From the NCBI GenBank assembly GCA_937892105.1, contig CALAUZ010000287.1, positions 1 through 6,168 of the forward strand: DNA of 6,168 bases. The letters are read 5' to 3'. This document shows, in pieces, positions 1 through 4,554 of the stretch; position 1 is the stretch's first letter; every line of letters begins with the position of its first letter. The position numbers were made by a program, and so were the translations under genes. Source of the DNA: an uncultured Fretibacterium sp. Its GTDB lineage: Bacteria; Synergistota; Synergistia; Synergistales; Aminobacteriaceae. The notes beneath the pieces are model-generated. The model was not told where the DNA came from, did not search any database, and saw nothing but the letters and a program-made list of their open reading frames with translations.

Positions 1-72
1 AAAGGGATGGAATTGCCGTATTATGACATAAAGCTCTCAATTGTGCCGGCTATATAAGCGAGATAAGAGATG

Positions 73-83
73 AGGAGGGGGAG
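73..83 (+). promoter_or_regulatory. Shine-Dalgarno tract deciding the tnpC start at 91
   Basis: AGGAGGGGGAG lies 7 bases before ATG 91, and its AGGAGG core is 12 bases away. It lies downstream of the alternative in-frame ATG at 70, which has no comparable motif upstream. This supports initiation at 91. Confidence 0.6.
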
Positions 84-90
84 ACTCAAG

Positions 91-1602
91 ATGGGAGGAA
101 ATTATGAAAGGGGCATCTATAACCACCTGATGGATGTCATGAGCCGTCTTGAGAAGGTGGAGGCAGAGCTTCAGCAGGAGAAACGCGCCCACAAGGAAGA
201 GGTATTATGCCTGAGGGGGAAGATTGCGAAGTTGGAAGAGGAGAACCAAAAGCTACGAGTCGAGAATGAACTTCTGCGTAATGAAATTGCGCGTTTAAAG
301 AGTATCATCAATAACGATAGCACGAATACGTCTCTGCCGCCGTCGAGTGATCGAAATAAGCCCAAAAAACCAAGAGCGGCCAATACGTTCAATAGCCGTG
401 AGAAAGGGAAGCGTAAGGCAGGAGGACAAAAAGGTCATAAAGGAGTTTGCTTGAGCCGTTCGGATGTTGAGGAGAAGATACGCTCCGGCAAATGTTGCCA
501 TGAAATCAAGACGATAGGCGACACAGGAAGTGGAAGATATAAGGTAAAGTATGTTATAGATTTAGATGTTGAACCTGTCATCACCGAGGTTAGGATATAC
601 GCGAATGAGAGCGGGAAGTACGAGATACCGAAGGAATACGCTAATGATGTGAGCTATGGTGCCAAAGTGAAAGCGCTTTGCGTATGTCTGTATAGTGAAG
701 GAGTAATGTCCAATGACAGGATAGCATCGTTTCTCAATGGAGCAGGGAAAGGAGAGCTAGGGCTTTCCGAGGGAAGCGTATATAATTTTTGCCGTTGTTT
801 TGGAAAGAAAGCGGAAGTTGAGGTTGAGAAACTGGAAGAGGAACAACTAAACCAAGAAGTTGTGTGCAGTGACGCGACGACGGTAAAGGTGAACGGCGAA
901 CAGTGTTATATACGAAACTTCAGCACGGCCATGACCGTTATTTATCGAGCGATGAGGAATAAGGGGCTTGACGCGTTGAATAGATTGGAGTTTTTAAAGA
1001 GATTTTCCGGGACATTTGTGCATGACCATGAAACAGCGATGTATCACTTTGGAACAAGGCATGGAGAGTGCAATGTCCATATTATCCGTTATTTGAAGAA
1101 GAATACAGAAGATACAGGAAATGAATGGTCATCAAAGATGATCTCTGCCTTATGTGAAATGAACGATAAACGAAAGGAGTATATGAGGGGCAATCAGATG
1201 GAATTCAGTGATGAACAAATACGAGAATATGAACAAAGGTATCATGAAATTTTGAGCGAAGGTCGAGAGCAAAACAAAAATACCCGACACGAATATGCCC
1301 GTCAAGATGAAAAAGCGTTGTTGAATCGCATGGAAAATTACAGTGAGAATCATTTACTGTTTCTTCATGACTTCAAAGTTCCCTTTGACAATAACATGAG
1401 TGAAAGGGATTTGCGTAAAGTAAAGAACAGGCAAAAAATGGCCGGTGGCTTCCGAAAGGACAGCGGTCATGAGATGTATTGTGCAATACTGTCTTTTATT
1501 GAGACAATGAAACGGAGGGGGATAGACATTATAGACGCTATCCTGGGATTGTTCGTCTCTCCCCCTTCTTATTCGCCTTCCCCGCTAGGGGCTGAACTGT
1601 AA
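91..1602 (+). CDS. tnpC: IS66-family transposase (TnpC type), 503 aa
   Basis: This is a DDE transposase that would act on the ends of its own IS66 element. Residues about 15-75 form a long Leu/Glu/Lys heptad coiled coil, typical of the IS66 N-terminus. It is followed by the family signature NTSLPPSSD (79-87) and GGQKGHKG (111-118). The catalytic core shows D261 in CSDATTVKVNG, D312 in FVHDHETAMYHF and E438 in PFDNNMSERDLR, so the triad is intact. The usual cysteine zinc-finger spacing after the GHKG motif is not evident; only a C-C pair is seen. The length is normal for the family. I chose ATG 91 over the in-frame ATG 70 because the purine-rich Shine-Dalgarno tract lies between them. The last 14 or so residues (SPPSYSPSPLGAEL) are Pro/Ser-rich and look like a loosely constrained tail. 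It is probably functional if the left end is present. Confidence 0.93.
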   Translation: MGGNYERGIYNHLMDVMSRLEKVEAELQQEKRAHKEEVLCLRGKIAKLEEENQKLRVENELLRNEIARLKSIINNDSTNTSLPPSSDRNKPKKPRAANTFNSREKGKRKAGGQKGHKGVCLSRSDVEEKIRSGKCCHEIKTIGDTGSGRYKVKYVIDLDVEPVITEVRIYANESGKYEIPKEYANDVSYGAKVKALCVCLYSEGVMSNDRIASFLNGAGKGELGLSEGSVYNFCRCFGKKAEVEVEKLEEEQLNQEVVCSDATTVKVNGEQCYIRNFSTAMTVIYRAMRNKGLDALNRLEFLKRFSGTFVHDHETAMYHFGTRHGECNVHIIRYLKKNTEDTGNEWSSKMISALCEMNDKRKEYMRGNQMEFSDEQIREYEQRYHEILSEGREQNKNTRHEYARQDEKALLNRMENYSENHLLFLHDFKVPFDNNMSERDLRKVKNRQKMAGGFRKDSGHEMYCAILSFIETMKRRGIDIIDAILGLFVSPPSYSPSPLGAEL

Positions 1603-1630
1603 CTTCAAAAGATTTCCCCTGTTGCACTTA

Positions 1631-1655
1631 GCTTGACAATCTAGGGCCTTTTTAC
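1631..1655 (+). other. Right terminus of IS66 element 1 with an outward-facing -35 hexamer
   Basis: The last 25 bases of the element contain a perfect TTGACA (1633-1638) pointing out of the element, and end in TTTTTAC. IS ends of this type can form a hybrid promoter if the flank supplies a -10. Here the position 17 bases downstream (1656-1661, AGACGA) does not resemble TATAAT, so I do not call a working promoter at this locus. Confidence 0.45.
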
Positions 1656-1656
1656 A

Positions 1657-2031
1657 GACGACGTTAAGATAACCAGAGGGGACGAAAAGAACGAGACGGT
1701 CATCTCCAAAGGCATCGCGGCCGTCAGGGATTTTCTGCGCGGCAATCCGACAAGAATTGCCTATTCAGAATTCAGGGACACTAAGACATACTCAAATACG
1801 CTCGTTTCTGGAGAGAATGAGCTTGAAATATACGTCAACGGAGCAAACCAGATATGCAAGATCAAAATACAAAAAGCCAGCGAAAATCTAATCATAGACG
1901 AGGCCGATAACTCCTATGGCAGCCTGACAGGACACATCCCGGCGCTTGTCGGCGTGCGCCCACTTTCGCCGGAGCAAATGCACGGCTACGCGCTTCAACT
2001 CAAATACGCGGACGATAGCACAAGAAATTAG
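1657..2031 (+). pseudogene. 3' or internal remnant of an unrecognised host gene
   Basis: A single frame stays open from the IS66 element 1 boundary to a TAG at 2029-2031, with 124 sense codons from 1657. It has no start codon of its own, because the 5' part has been cut off by IS66 element 1. The peptide begins DDVKITRGDEKNETVISKG and ends YALQLKYADDSTRN. It is soluble-looking and charged, with no signal peptide, membrane segment or cysteine motif. I do not recognise the family. The stop codon is made at the junction: TA comes from the remnant and G is the first base of IS66 element 2. The natural C-terminus is therefore probably missing too. The long open frame, and the lack of any transposase resemblance, make it the best candidate for original chromosomal sequence in the window. 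Confidence 0.7.
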
Positions 2032-2045
2032 TATCTATTCAGTCG
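2031..2045 (+). repeat. Terminal inverted repeat of IS66 element 2 (tnpC 3' end)
   Basis: GTATCTATTCAGTCG is the exact reverse complement of 3534-3548. The match stops at the outer base (2030 is A and 3549 is G, which do not pair), fixing the element edge. It contains the tnpC stop codon (2035-2037). Confidence 0.9.
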
Positions 2046-3474
2046 CCAGAGAAGGGATAGCAGCAAGCGGCATTCCCGACAAAGCGTAGCGGATAGCTTC
2101 AAGCACATTAGTCCCTTGCTTTTTAGCTGTACTCAGAAACGACTGGATGCGTCCAAAATTTTCTGCGCCAAGAGCCGTCCTGAAACACCCGCTGACTTTA
2201 ATCTTCGTCTTGAGGGGTCTCAGGTCTCTTTCTGCCTGATTATTGTCGAAAGGGACACGCCAGTCGGACAGGAAACGAAGAAACTCGTCAACATGAGACC
2301 ACAGCCTATCAGCCAAACGGCGAGGCGCACTCCGTCTGACTTTTCCTCTTTGGCCAGGTTTCCTGTCCTCCAATGGGTTTTCGGCTATTCCCAAGCCGAC
2401 AATTCTAAGAAATATTCGCCGATAACGGCACACGCTGGCGTAGCTTAAAGCTTCCTTCCCTGCCGCTATGGCACGTTCCCTGGCCTTCTTCATCCGAATC
2501 AGCGCGGCGCTTAACTCCTTTGCCCAGCTTTGCTCCGGGTAATTCTCCTGTATCCCCTTAAGTTCTCGGAGAATATGGGCATTGCATAATCCATGTTCAA
2601 CCTGGAATTGCCAGTACGAACTCAGCCCATCGTGCACGATAATTCCCGTATAACGGGGTAAAAAACCTATCCTGCGCATCGCTTCCTCGCCGCGCTTTTC
2701 GTCAACAGCTTGCAACGTGTATTTGTCTGTTGAGACGTTATGCGCCCAATGCAGCTTACCGGCAACTCGCAGCCCCGTCTCGTCACAATTCACTACATCC
2801 TCGCTCAACAGTGCGTCTCGTATCTTTTCCCATACAGGCAGAATATCCTTCGAGAAATTTTTAATCAACGTGGCTATAGTCCCAGTACTGATGGATAAAC
2901 CGGTTAATGCCTTGAGCAAAGTATGCGTCCTGTCTATCGACACCGCACCGTCTGTCGTTAATGCCATCACTAAAGAGAGTAATCCGGGGCCATATTGCTT
3001 GCCAGACGTTACCCAAGGCGGGAAAACACCTTGTATCGTCTCTTTCAACACCGGACAAGACCGCTCAACCTGCTCATAATCGATACGCTTTACGTCGATT
3101 TGAACATCAACAACGCTGCGAGTCTCGACAATTCTTTGCGGCTGCACCTGGCAAAAATCCGCGTTCAAACACGTCTTGCAAGCTTCTGGAAAACATGGCA
3201 CAACAGAACTCACTTTATCAGGCAGAGGAAAACCAGACCCTTTGTGCCCATGCTGCCCTCCGACTTTGCGCCCAGTCTTTTCTCTCAGACTTTTAGGGGC
3301 TGGCTTCTTCAATCCATCTGAAGAAGGAGGCTTTGAACTGTTGCTGCTGTTCTTTTTCTGCATCTCCATGAGGCTCTTGATCTGAGCTTCCAGGAAGGCA
3401 ATTTTTTGACGCAAGGCCGCGTTTTCAGCTTCAAGTTCATCAATGCGCTTTTGTAGCCGCTCAACCTCCGTCAT
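2035..3474 (-). CDS. tnpC: IS66-family transposase (TnpC type), 479 aa
   Basis: This is the DDE transposase of IS66 element 2. In order it shows a Leu/Glu coiled coil (about 4-42), the NSSNSSKPPSSD motif (42-53), GGQHGHKG (72-79) and a cysteine cluster fitting the IS66 zinc finger (C94, C99, C102, C108). The DDE core has D231 in NCDETGLRVAG, D282 in IVHDGLSSYW and E415 in DNNQAERDLR. The C-terminal helix region QSFLSTAKKQGTNVLEAIRYAL is also present, so all the expected parts are intact. It differs clearly from the first IS66 transposase, which lacks the cysteine cluster, so the two are not copies of one element. The start is ATG 3474, because GGAGGTGA ends 6 bases upstream of it; the in-frame TTG at 3477 would be too close. 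The gene is probably functional and self-promoted. Confidence 0.96.
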   Translation of the reverse strand: MTEVERLQKRIDELEAENAALRQKIAFLEAQIKSLMEMQKKNSSNSSKPPSSDGLKKPAPKSLREKTGRKVGGQHGHKGSGFPLPDKVSSVVPCFPEACKTCLNADFCQVQPQRIVETRSVVDVQIDVKRIDYEQVERSCPVLKETIQGVFPPWVTSGKQYGPGLLSLVMALTTDGAVSIDRTHTLLKALTGLSISTGTIATLIKNFSKDILPVWEKIRDALLSEDVVNCDETGLRVAGKLHWAHNVSTDKYTLQAVDEKRGEEAMRRIGFLPRYTGIIVHDGLSSYWQFQVEHGLCNAHILRELKGIQENYPEQSWAKELSAALIRMKKARERAIAAGKEALSYASVCRYRRIFLRIVGLGIAENPLEDRKPGQRGKVRRSAPRRLADRLWSHVDEFLRFLSDWRVPFDNNQAERDLRPLKTKIKVSGCFRTALGAENFGRIQSFLSTAKKQGTNVLEAIRYALSGMPLAAIPSLATE

Positions 3475-3480
3475 CAAAGG

Positions 3481-3488
3481 TCACCTCC
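3481..3488 (-). promoter_or_regulatory. Strong Shine-Dalgarno for IS66 element 2 tnpC
   Basis: GGAGGTGA on the minus strand sits 6 bases before ATG 3474 and only 3 before the in-frame TTG 3477. It therefore fixes the ATG as the start. Confidence 0.75.
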
Positions 3489-3502
3489 ACCCTCTTGTGA
3501 AA

Positions 3503-3531
3503 ATTATACAGGAAAATATCCCTTTTGGCTA
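3503..3531 (-). promoter_or_regulatory. Candidate sigma-70-type promoter of IS66 element 2 tnpC
   Basis: On the minus strand, TAGCCA (3531-3526) is separated by 17 bases from a perfect TATAAT (3508-3503). Transcription would begin near 3496, leaving a leader of about 22 bases that holds the Shine-Dalgarno. The promoter lies wholly inside the element, so it travels with it. Confidence 0.6.
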
Positions 3532-3533
3532 TA

Positions 3534-3548
3534 CGACTGAATAGATAC
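3534..3548 (-). repeat. Terminal inverted repeat of IS66 element 2 (tnpC 5' end)
   Basis: CGACTGAATAGATAC pairs perfectly with 2031-2045. Beyond the 15 bases, similarity continues loosely with a small gap (a shared AAGGGATA stretch inside each end). The IS5 transposase reading frame runs into this repeat at a codon boundary. Confidence 0.9.
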
Positions 3549-3904
3549 GACTAAAGAGAAGCGAAGGGTAAATCTTTTACGCCTGTTTCTGTATCGTGAA
3601 GAGAAGATACGGAATCTCTTTATATAACGGTTGATGTGTTCGATGTAAATTCTGCAGCTTGAAACAAGTTTGTTATAAAGCTTCGCAATCGTGGAAAGCG
3701 GATGTGCTTTCGTTGCCTTTATCGGAATTATACTGTTGGTATGGAAATTTTGAATCCCCTGATAACCTTTATCCGCTATTACCTGAGTTTGAGGAGTAAA
3801 ATGCACTTTACTCTCTTGGAAAATATTGAAGTCATGCTGCTTACCTTTACCTGTAAAAATGCAGACAACATCCCGCGTAGAAGCATCAGCAACAACCTGA
3901 ACCT

Positions 3905-4345
3905 TTAACGTATGCTTTTTCTTCTTGCCAGAATAGTACTCTTTCTGTTTTTTTTAGGACGCTCTATCTCACACTCCGTCGCGTCGAGCAAAACAACCTG
4001 TTCCCCTTGTGCCTCTGTGAGACTTCTTCTTGAAGGCAAGGCAAATTCTCTGCTGCTGATCAGCACATCCTCAACCCATTGAATACTTTTATGAATCATG
4101 CTTTTTGACACACCGTAGTCAAAGGCGATATGTCTCATCGTTCGGTATTCACGGTAATATCCCAGCGTAATTATCAGCTTATCCAAAACAGATAGCCGGC
4201 TAACTGGGCGTCCACCATGGGTATGCTGTTTCTTATAGGCCTCTTCCAAAATTGACAGCATCTTGTCAAATGTAACTTTCGTTACTCCAAATATCCCCTG
4301 ATACGCTGCATCCGCTAAGGACGCGAGTCTTTGTATGTTATTCAT
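3905..4345 (-). CDS. IS5-family transposase orfA, 146 aa
   Basis: This is the upstream reading frame of the split transposase. It encodes the DNA-binding helix-turn-helix region and the first catalytic aspartate (D121). It then leaves the family-like frame at the A8 run, ending in 14 non-homologous-looking residues (NRKSTILARRKSIR) and a TAA. By itself it would be a short DNA-binding product that might compete with the full transposase at the IS ends, as proposed for orfA products of other split IS elements. No Shine-Dalgarno is seen before ATG 4345. The candidate promoter places the transcript start at about the A of this ATG, so it may be a leaderless message. Confidence 0.75.
   Translation of the reverse strand: MNNIQRLASLADAAYQGIFGVTKVTFDKMLSILEEAYKKQHTHGGRPVSRLSVLDKLIITLGYYREYRTMRHIAFDYGVSKSMIHKSIQWVEDVLISSREFALPSRRSLTEAQGEQVVLLDATECEIERPKKNRKSTILARRKSIR
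3947..3955 (-). other. Candidate -1 frameshift site (A8 followed by C) joining IS5 orfA and orfB
   Basis: The minus strand reads CCT AAA AAA AAC in the orfA frame, so A AAA AAC (3953-3947) is a standard X XXY YYZ slippery heptamer. Shifting back one base gives PKKKQKEYYSGKKKKHTLKV, which restores the IS5 frame. A run of eight A residues could also cause transcriptional slippage. A short possible hairpin, CAGAA/TTCTG (3947-3929), follows immediately. It is closer than usual for a ribosomal stimulator. A simple one-base inactivating deletion is the alternative. Confidence 0.6.
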
Positions 4346-4351
4346 ACTTTA

Positions 4352-4380
4352 AGCATAACTCTTTCATGCTAAATTGACAA
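4352..4380 (-). promoter_or_regulatory. Candidate IS5 transposase promoter, possibly leaderless
   Basis: On the minus strand TTGTCA (4380-4375) and TATGCT (4357-4352) are 17 bases apart. The expected start point, six bases beyond the -10, is 4345, the A of the orfA ATG. No Shine-Dalgarno is visible there, which agrees with a leaderless transcript. The -10 is only a 4/6 match. Confidence 0.45.
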
Positions 4381-4402
4381 GTTGGTGGACAGGTCTAATA
4401 AT
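4374..4402 (+). promoter_or_regulatory. Outward junction promoter: IS5 -35 with flank -10
   Basis: TTGACA (4374-4379, 6/6) lies inside the IS5 end. AATAAT (4397-4402, 5/6) lies in the flank, exactly 17 bases away and just beyond the inferred IS5 edge at 4396. Transcription would start near 4409 and run into the IS30 element, whose transposase begins at 4555. It shares its -35 bases with the divergent IS5 promoter. This is the best promoter match I can see in the window. Confidence 0.6.
4381..4396 (-). repeat. Surviving terminal sequence of the IS5 element
   Basis: Read on the minus strand this is AGACCTGTCCACCAAC, the probable 5' terminal inverted repeat. No partner exists in the window because the other end was lost at 3549. 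The exact outer base is uncertain by a few positions. Confidence 0.45.
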
Positions 4403-4413
4403 AAACCCTTAAA

Positions 4414-4429
4414 TGTAAAAGTAAATTCC
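4414..4429 (-). repeat. IS30 element left terminal inverted repeat
   Basis: TGTAAAAGTAAATTCC matches the reverse complement of 6114-6129 at 15 of 16 positions. Read on the minus strand it is GGAATTTACTTTTACA, which shows it is an inverted relative of the internal GGAATTTA... copies. Confidence 0.65.
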
Positions 4430-4448
4430 AGCCGGGAGAGGAGGGAGC

Positions 4449-4465
4449 GGAATTTAGTCTTGCAG
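4449..4465 (+). repeat. IS30 subterminal repeat copy 1
   Basis: GGAATTTAGTCTTGCAG, identical over 17 bases to copies at 4480 and 5937. It is preceded by a purine-rich tract (4434-4448). Confidence 0.85.
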
Positions 4466-4479
4466 AAATAGGGCAAAAT

Positions 4480-4496
4480 GGAATTTAGTCTTGCAG
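4480..4496 (+). repeat. IS30 subterminal repeat copy 2
   Basis: An exact direct repeat of 4449-4465, with starts 31 bases apart (about three helical turns). Its TTGCAG (4491-4496) lies 17 bases before CATAGT. That could be a weak transposase promoter overlapped by the repeat, but the match is poor. Confidence 0.85.
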
Positions 4497-4541
4497 GACG
4501 GAAAAGAAAGCCTCATAGTAGATGCCATCTATATTTTCTTT

Positions 4542-4547
4542 AGGAGG
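4542..4547 (+). promoter_or_regulatory. Shine-Dalgarno of the IS30 transposase
   Basis: AGGAGG lies 7 bases before ATG 4555 and 10 before ATG 4558. It is downstream of the longer in-frame ATG at 4522, so that start is unlikely. Confidence 0.75.
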
Positions 4548-4554
4548 CATCATT

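Larger units (their letters stand above)
1..1655 (+). mobile_element. IS66-family element 1, left end outside the window
   Basis: This element consists of one tnpC-type transposase gene and its right terminus. The right end is placed at 1655 because the sequence there reads ...GGGCCTTTTTAC. IS66 elements characteristically begin with GTAA and end with TTAC, and an unrelated open frame starts immediately afterwards. No inverted partner of this end (it would read GTAAAAAGGCCC) occurs in bases 1-69, so the left end lies upstream of the window. No tnpA or tnpB reading frame is visible next to tnpC, but they could lie outside the window. The right boundary is an inference from the family signature and the change in reading frame, not from a measured inverted repeat. 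Confidence 0.7.
2031..3548 (-). mobile_element. IS66-family element 2, complete, 1518 bp, single gene
   Basis: It is bounded by the perfect 15-bp inverted repeat GTATCTATTCAGTCG at both ends. The ends read GTAT rather than the more common GTAA. The element holds only tnpC; there is no room for tnpA or tnpB, which matches the single-gene (ISBst12-like) branch of IS66. It is very compact: the tnpC stop codon lies inside the left repeat, and the promoter begins 2 bases inside the right repeat. The right end interrupts the IS5 transposase frame at 3549. The left end interrupts the host remnant at 2030. The flanking 8-mers, AGAAATTA on the left and GACTAAAG on the right, do not match, so this copy does not sit in a simple insertion site. 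Confidence 0.88.
3504..4345 (-). pseudogene. IS5-family transposase, two-frame (orfA/orfB), C-terminally truncated
   Basis: Joining orfA to the -1 frame at the A8 run gives a continuous DDE transposase. It has an N-terminal helix-turn-helix region (GGRPVSRLSVLDKLIITL, then YGVSKSMIHKSIQWVEDVL), D121 in LLDATECEIERP, D192 in VIADKGYQGI and E236 in RIYIEHINRYIKRFRIFSSR. All three catalytic residues are present. Native sequence ends at about residue 266 (…TLRFSLV, codon 3549-3551). The frame then runs on into IS66 element 2 for 14 foreign residues (VSIQSYSQKGYFPV) to a TAA at 3504-3506. The loss is probably only 10-20 residues, but the distal IS end is gone as well. Transposase activity of the chimeric product is uncertain. 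It could still act on related IS5 copies elsewhere. Confidence 0.82.
3549..4396 (-). mobile_element. IS5-family element (IS427-like), truncated at its 3' end
   Basis: The element runs leftward from about 4396, where the sequence read on the minus strand begins AGACCTGTCCACCAAC, to 3549, where IS66 element 2 interrupts it. The transposase is split into two frames joined at a run of eight A residues, a layout known for the IS427 subgroup of IS5. The last residues of the transposase and the distal inverted repeat are missing and do not reappear on the other side of IS66 element 2. This copy therefore cannot move by itself. The 4396 boundary is inferred from the GC-richer end-like sequence and the adjoining TA-rich flank; no partner repeat remains to prove it. 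Confidence 0.7.

Noticed and set aside
1..57. Open frame at the left edge reading KGMELPYYDIKLSIVPAI then stop
   Set aside because: Only 18 codons, with no start context visible and no recognisable motif. It could be the end of an upstream gene or chance, so it is not called.
1633..1661. Outward promoter from IS66 element 1 into the host remnant
   Set aside because: The -35 is perfect, but bases at the -10 position (AGACGA) do not fit and no alternative lies at 16-18 bases.
2116..3385. Several plus-strand open frames of 69-120 codons inside IS66 element 2
   Set aside because: They lie antisense to the intact tnpC with its own promoter and Shine-Dalgarno. Their sequences are low-complexity Ser/Pro/Arg-rich with no family character.
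91..3548. The two IS66 elements as the arms of a composite transposon
   Set aside because: They are different elements, with transposases that differ in motifs and zinc finger and with different terminal sequences. The segment between them is a broken gene, so there is no mobile cargo unit.
4522..4554. Longer IS30 transposase start at ATG 4522
   Set aside because: It would place the strong AGGAGG inside the coding sequence and adds 11 residues without family similarity. ATG 4555 is correctly spaced from the ribosome-binding site.
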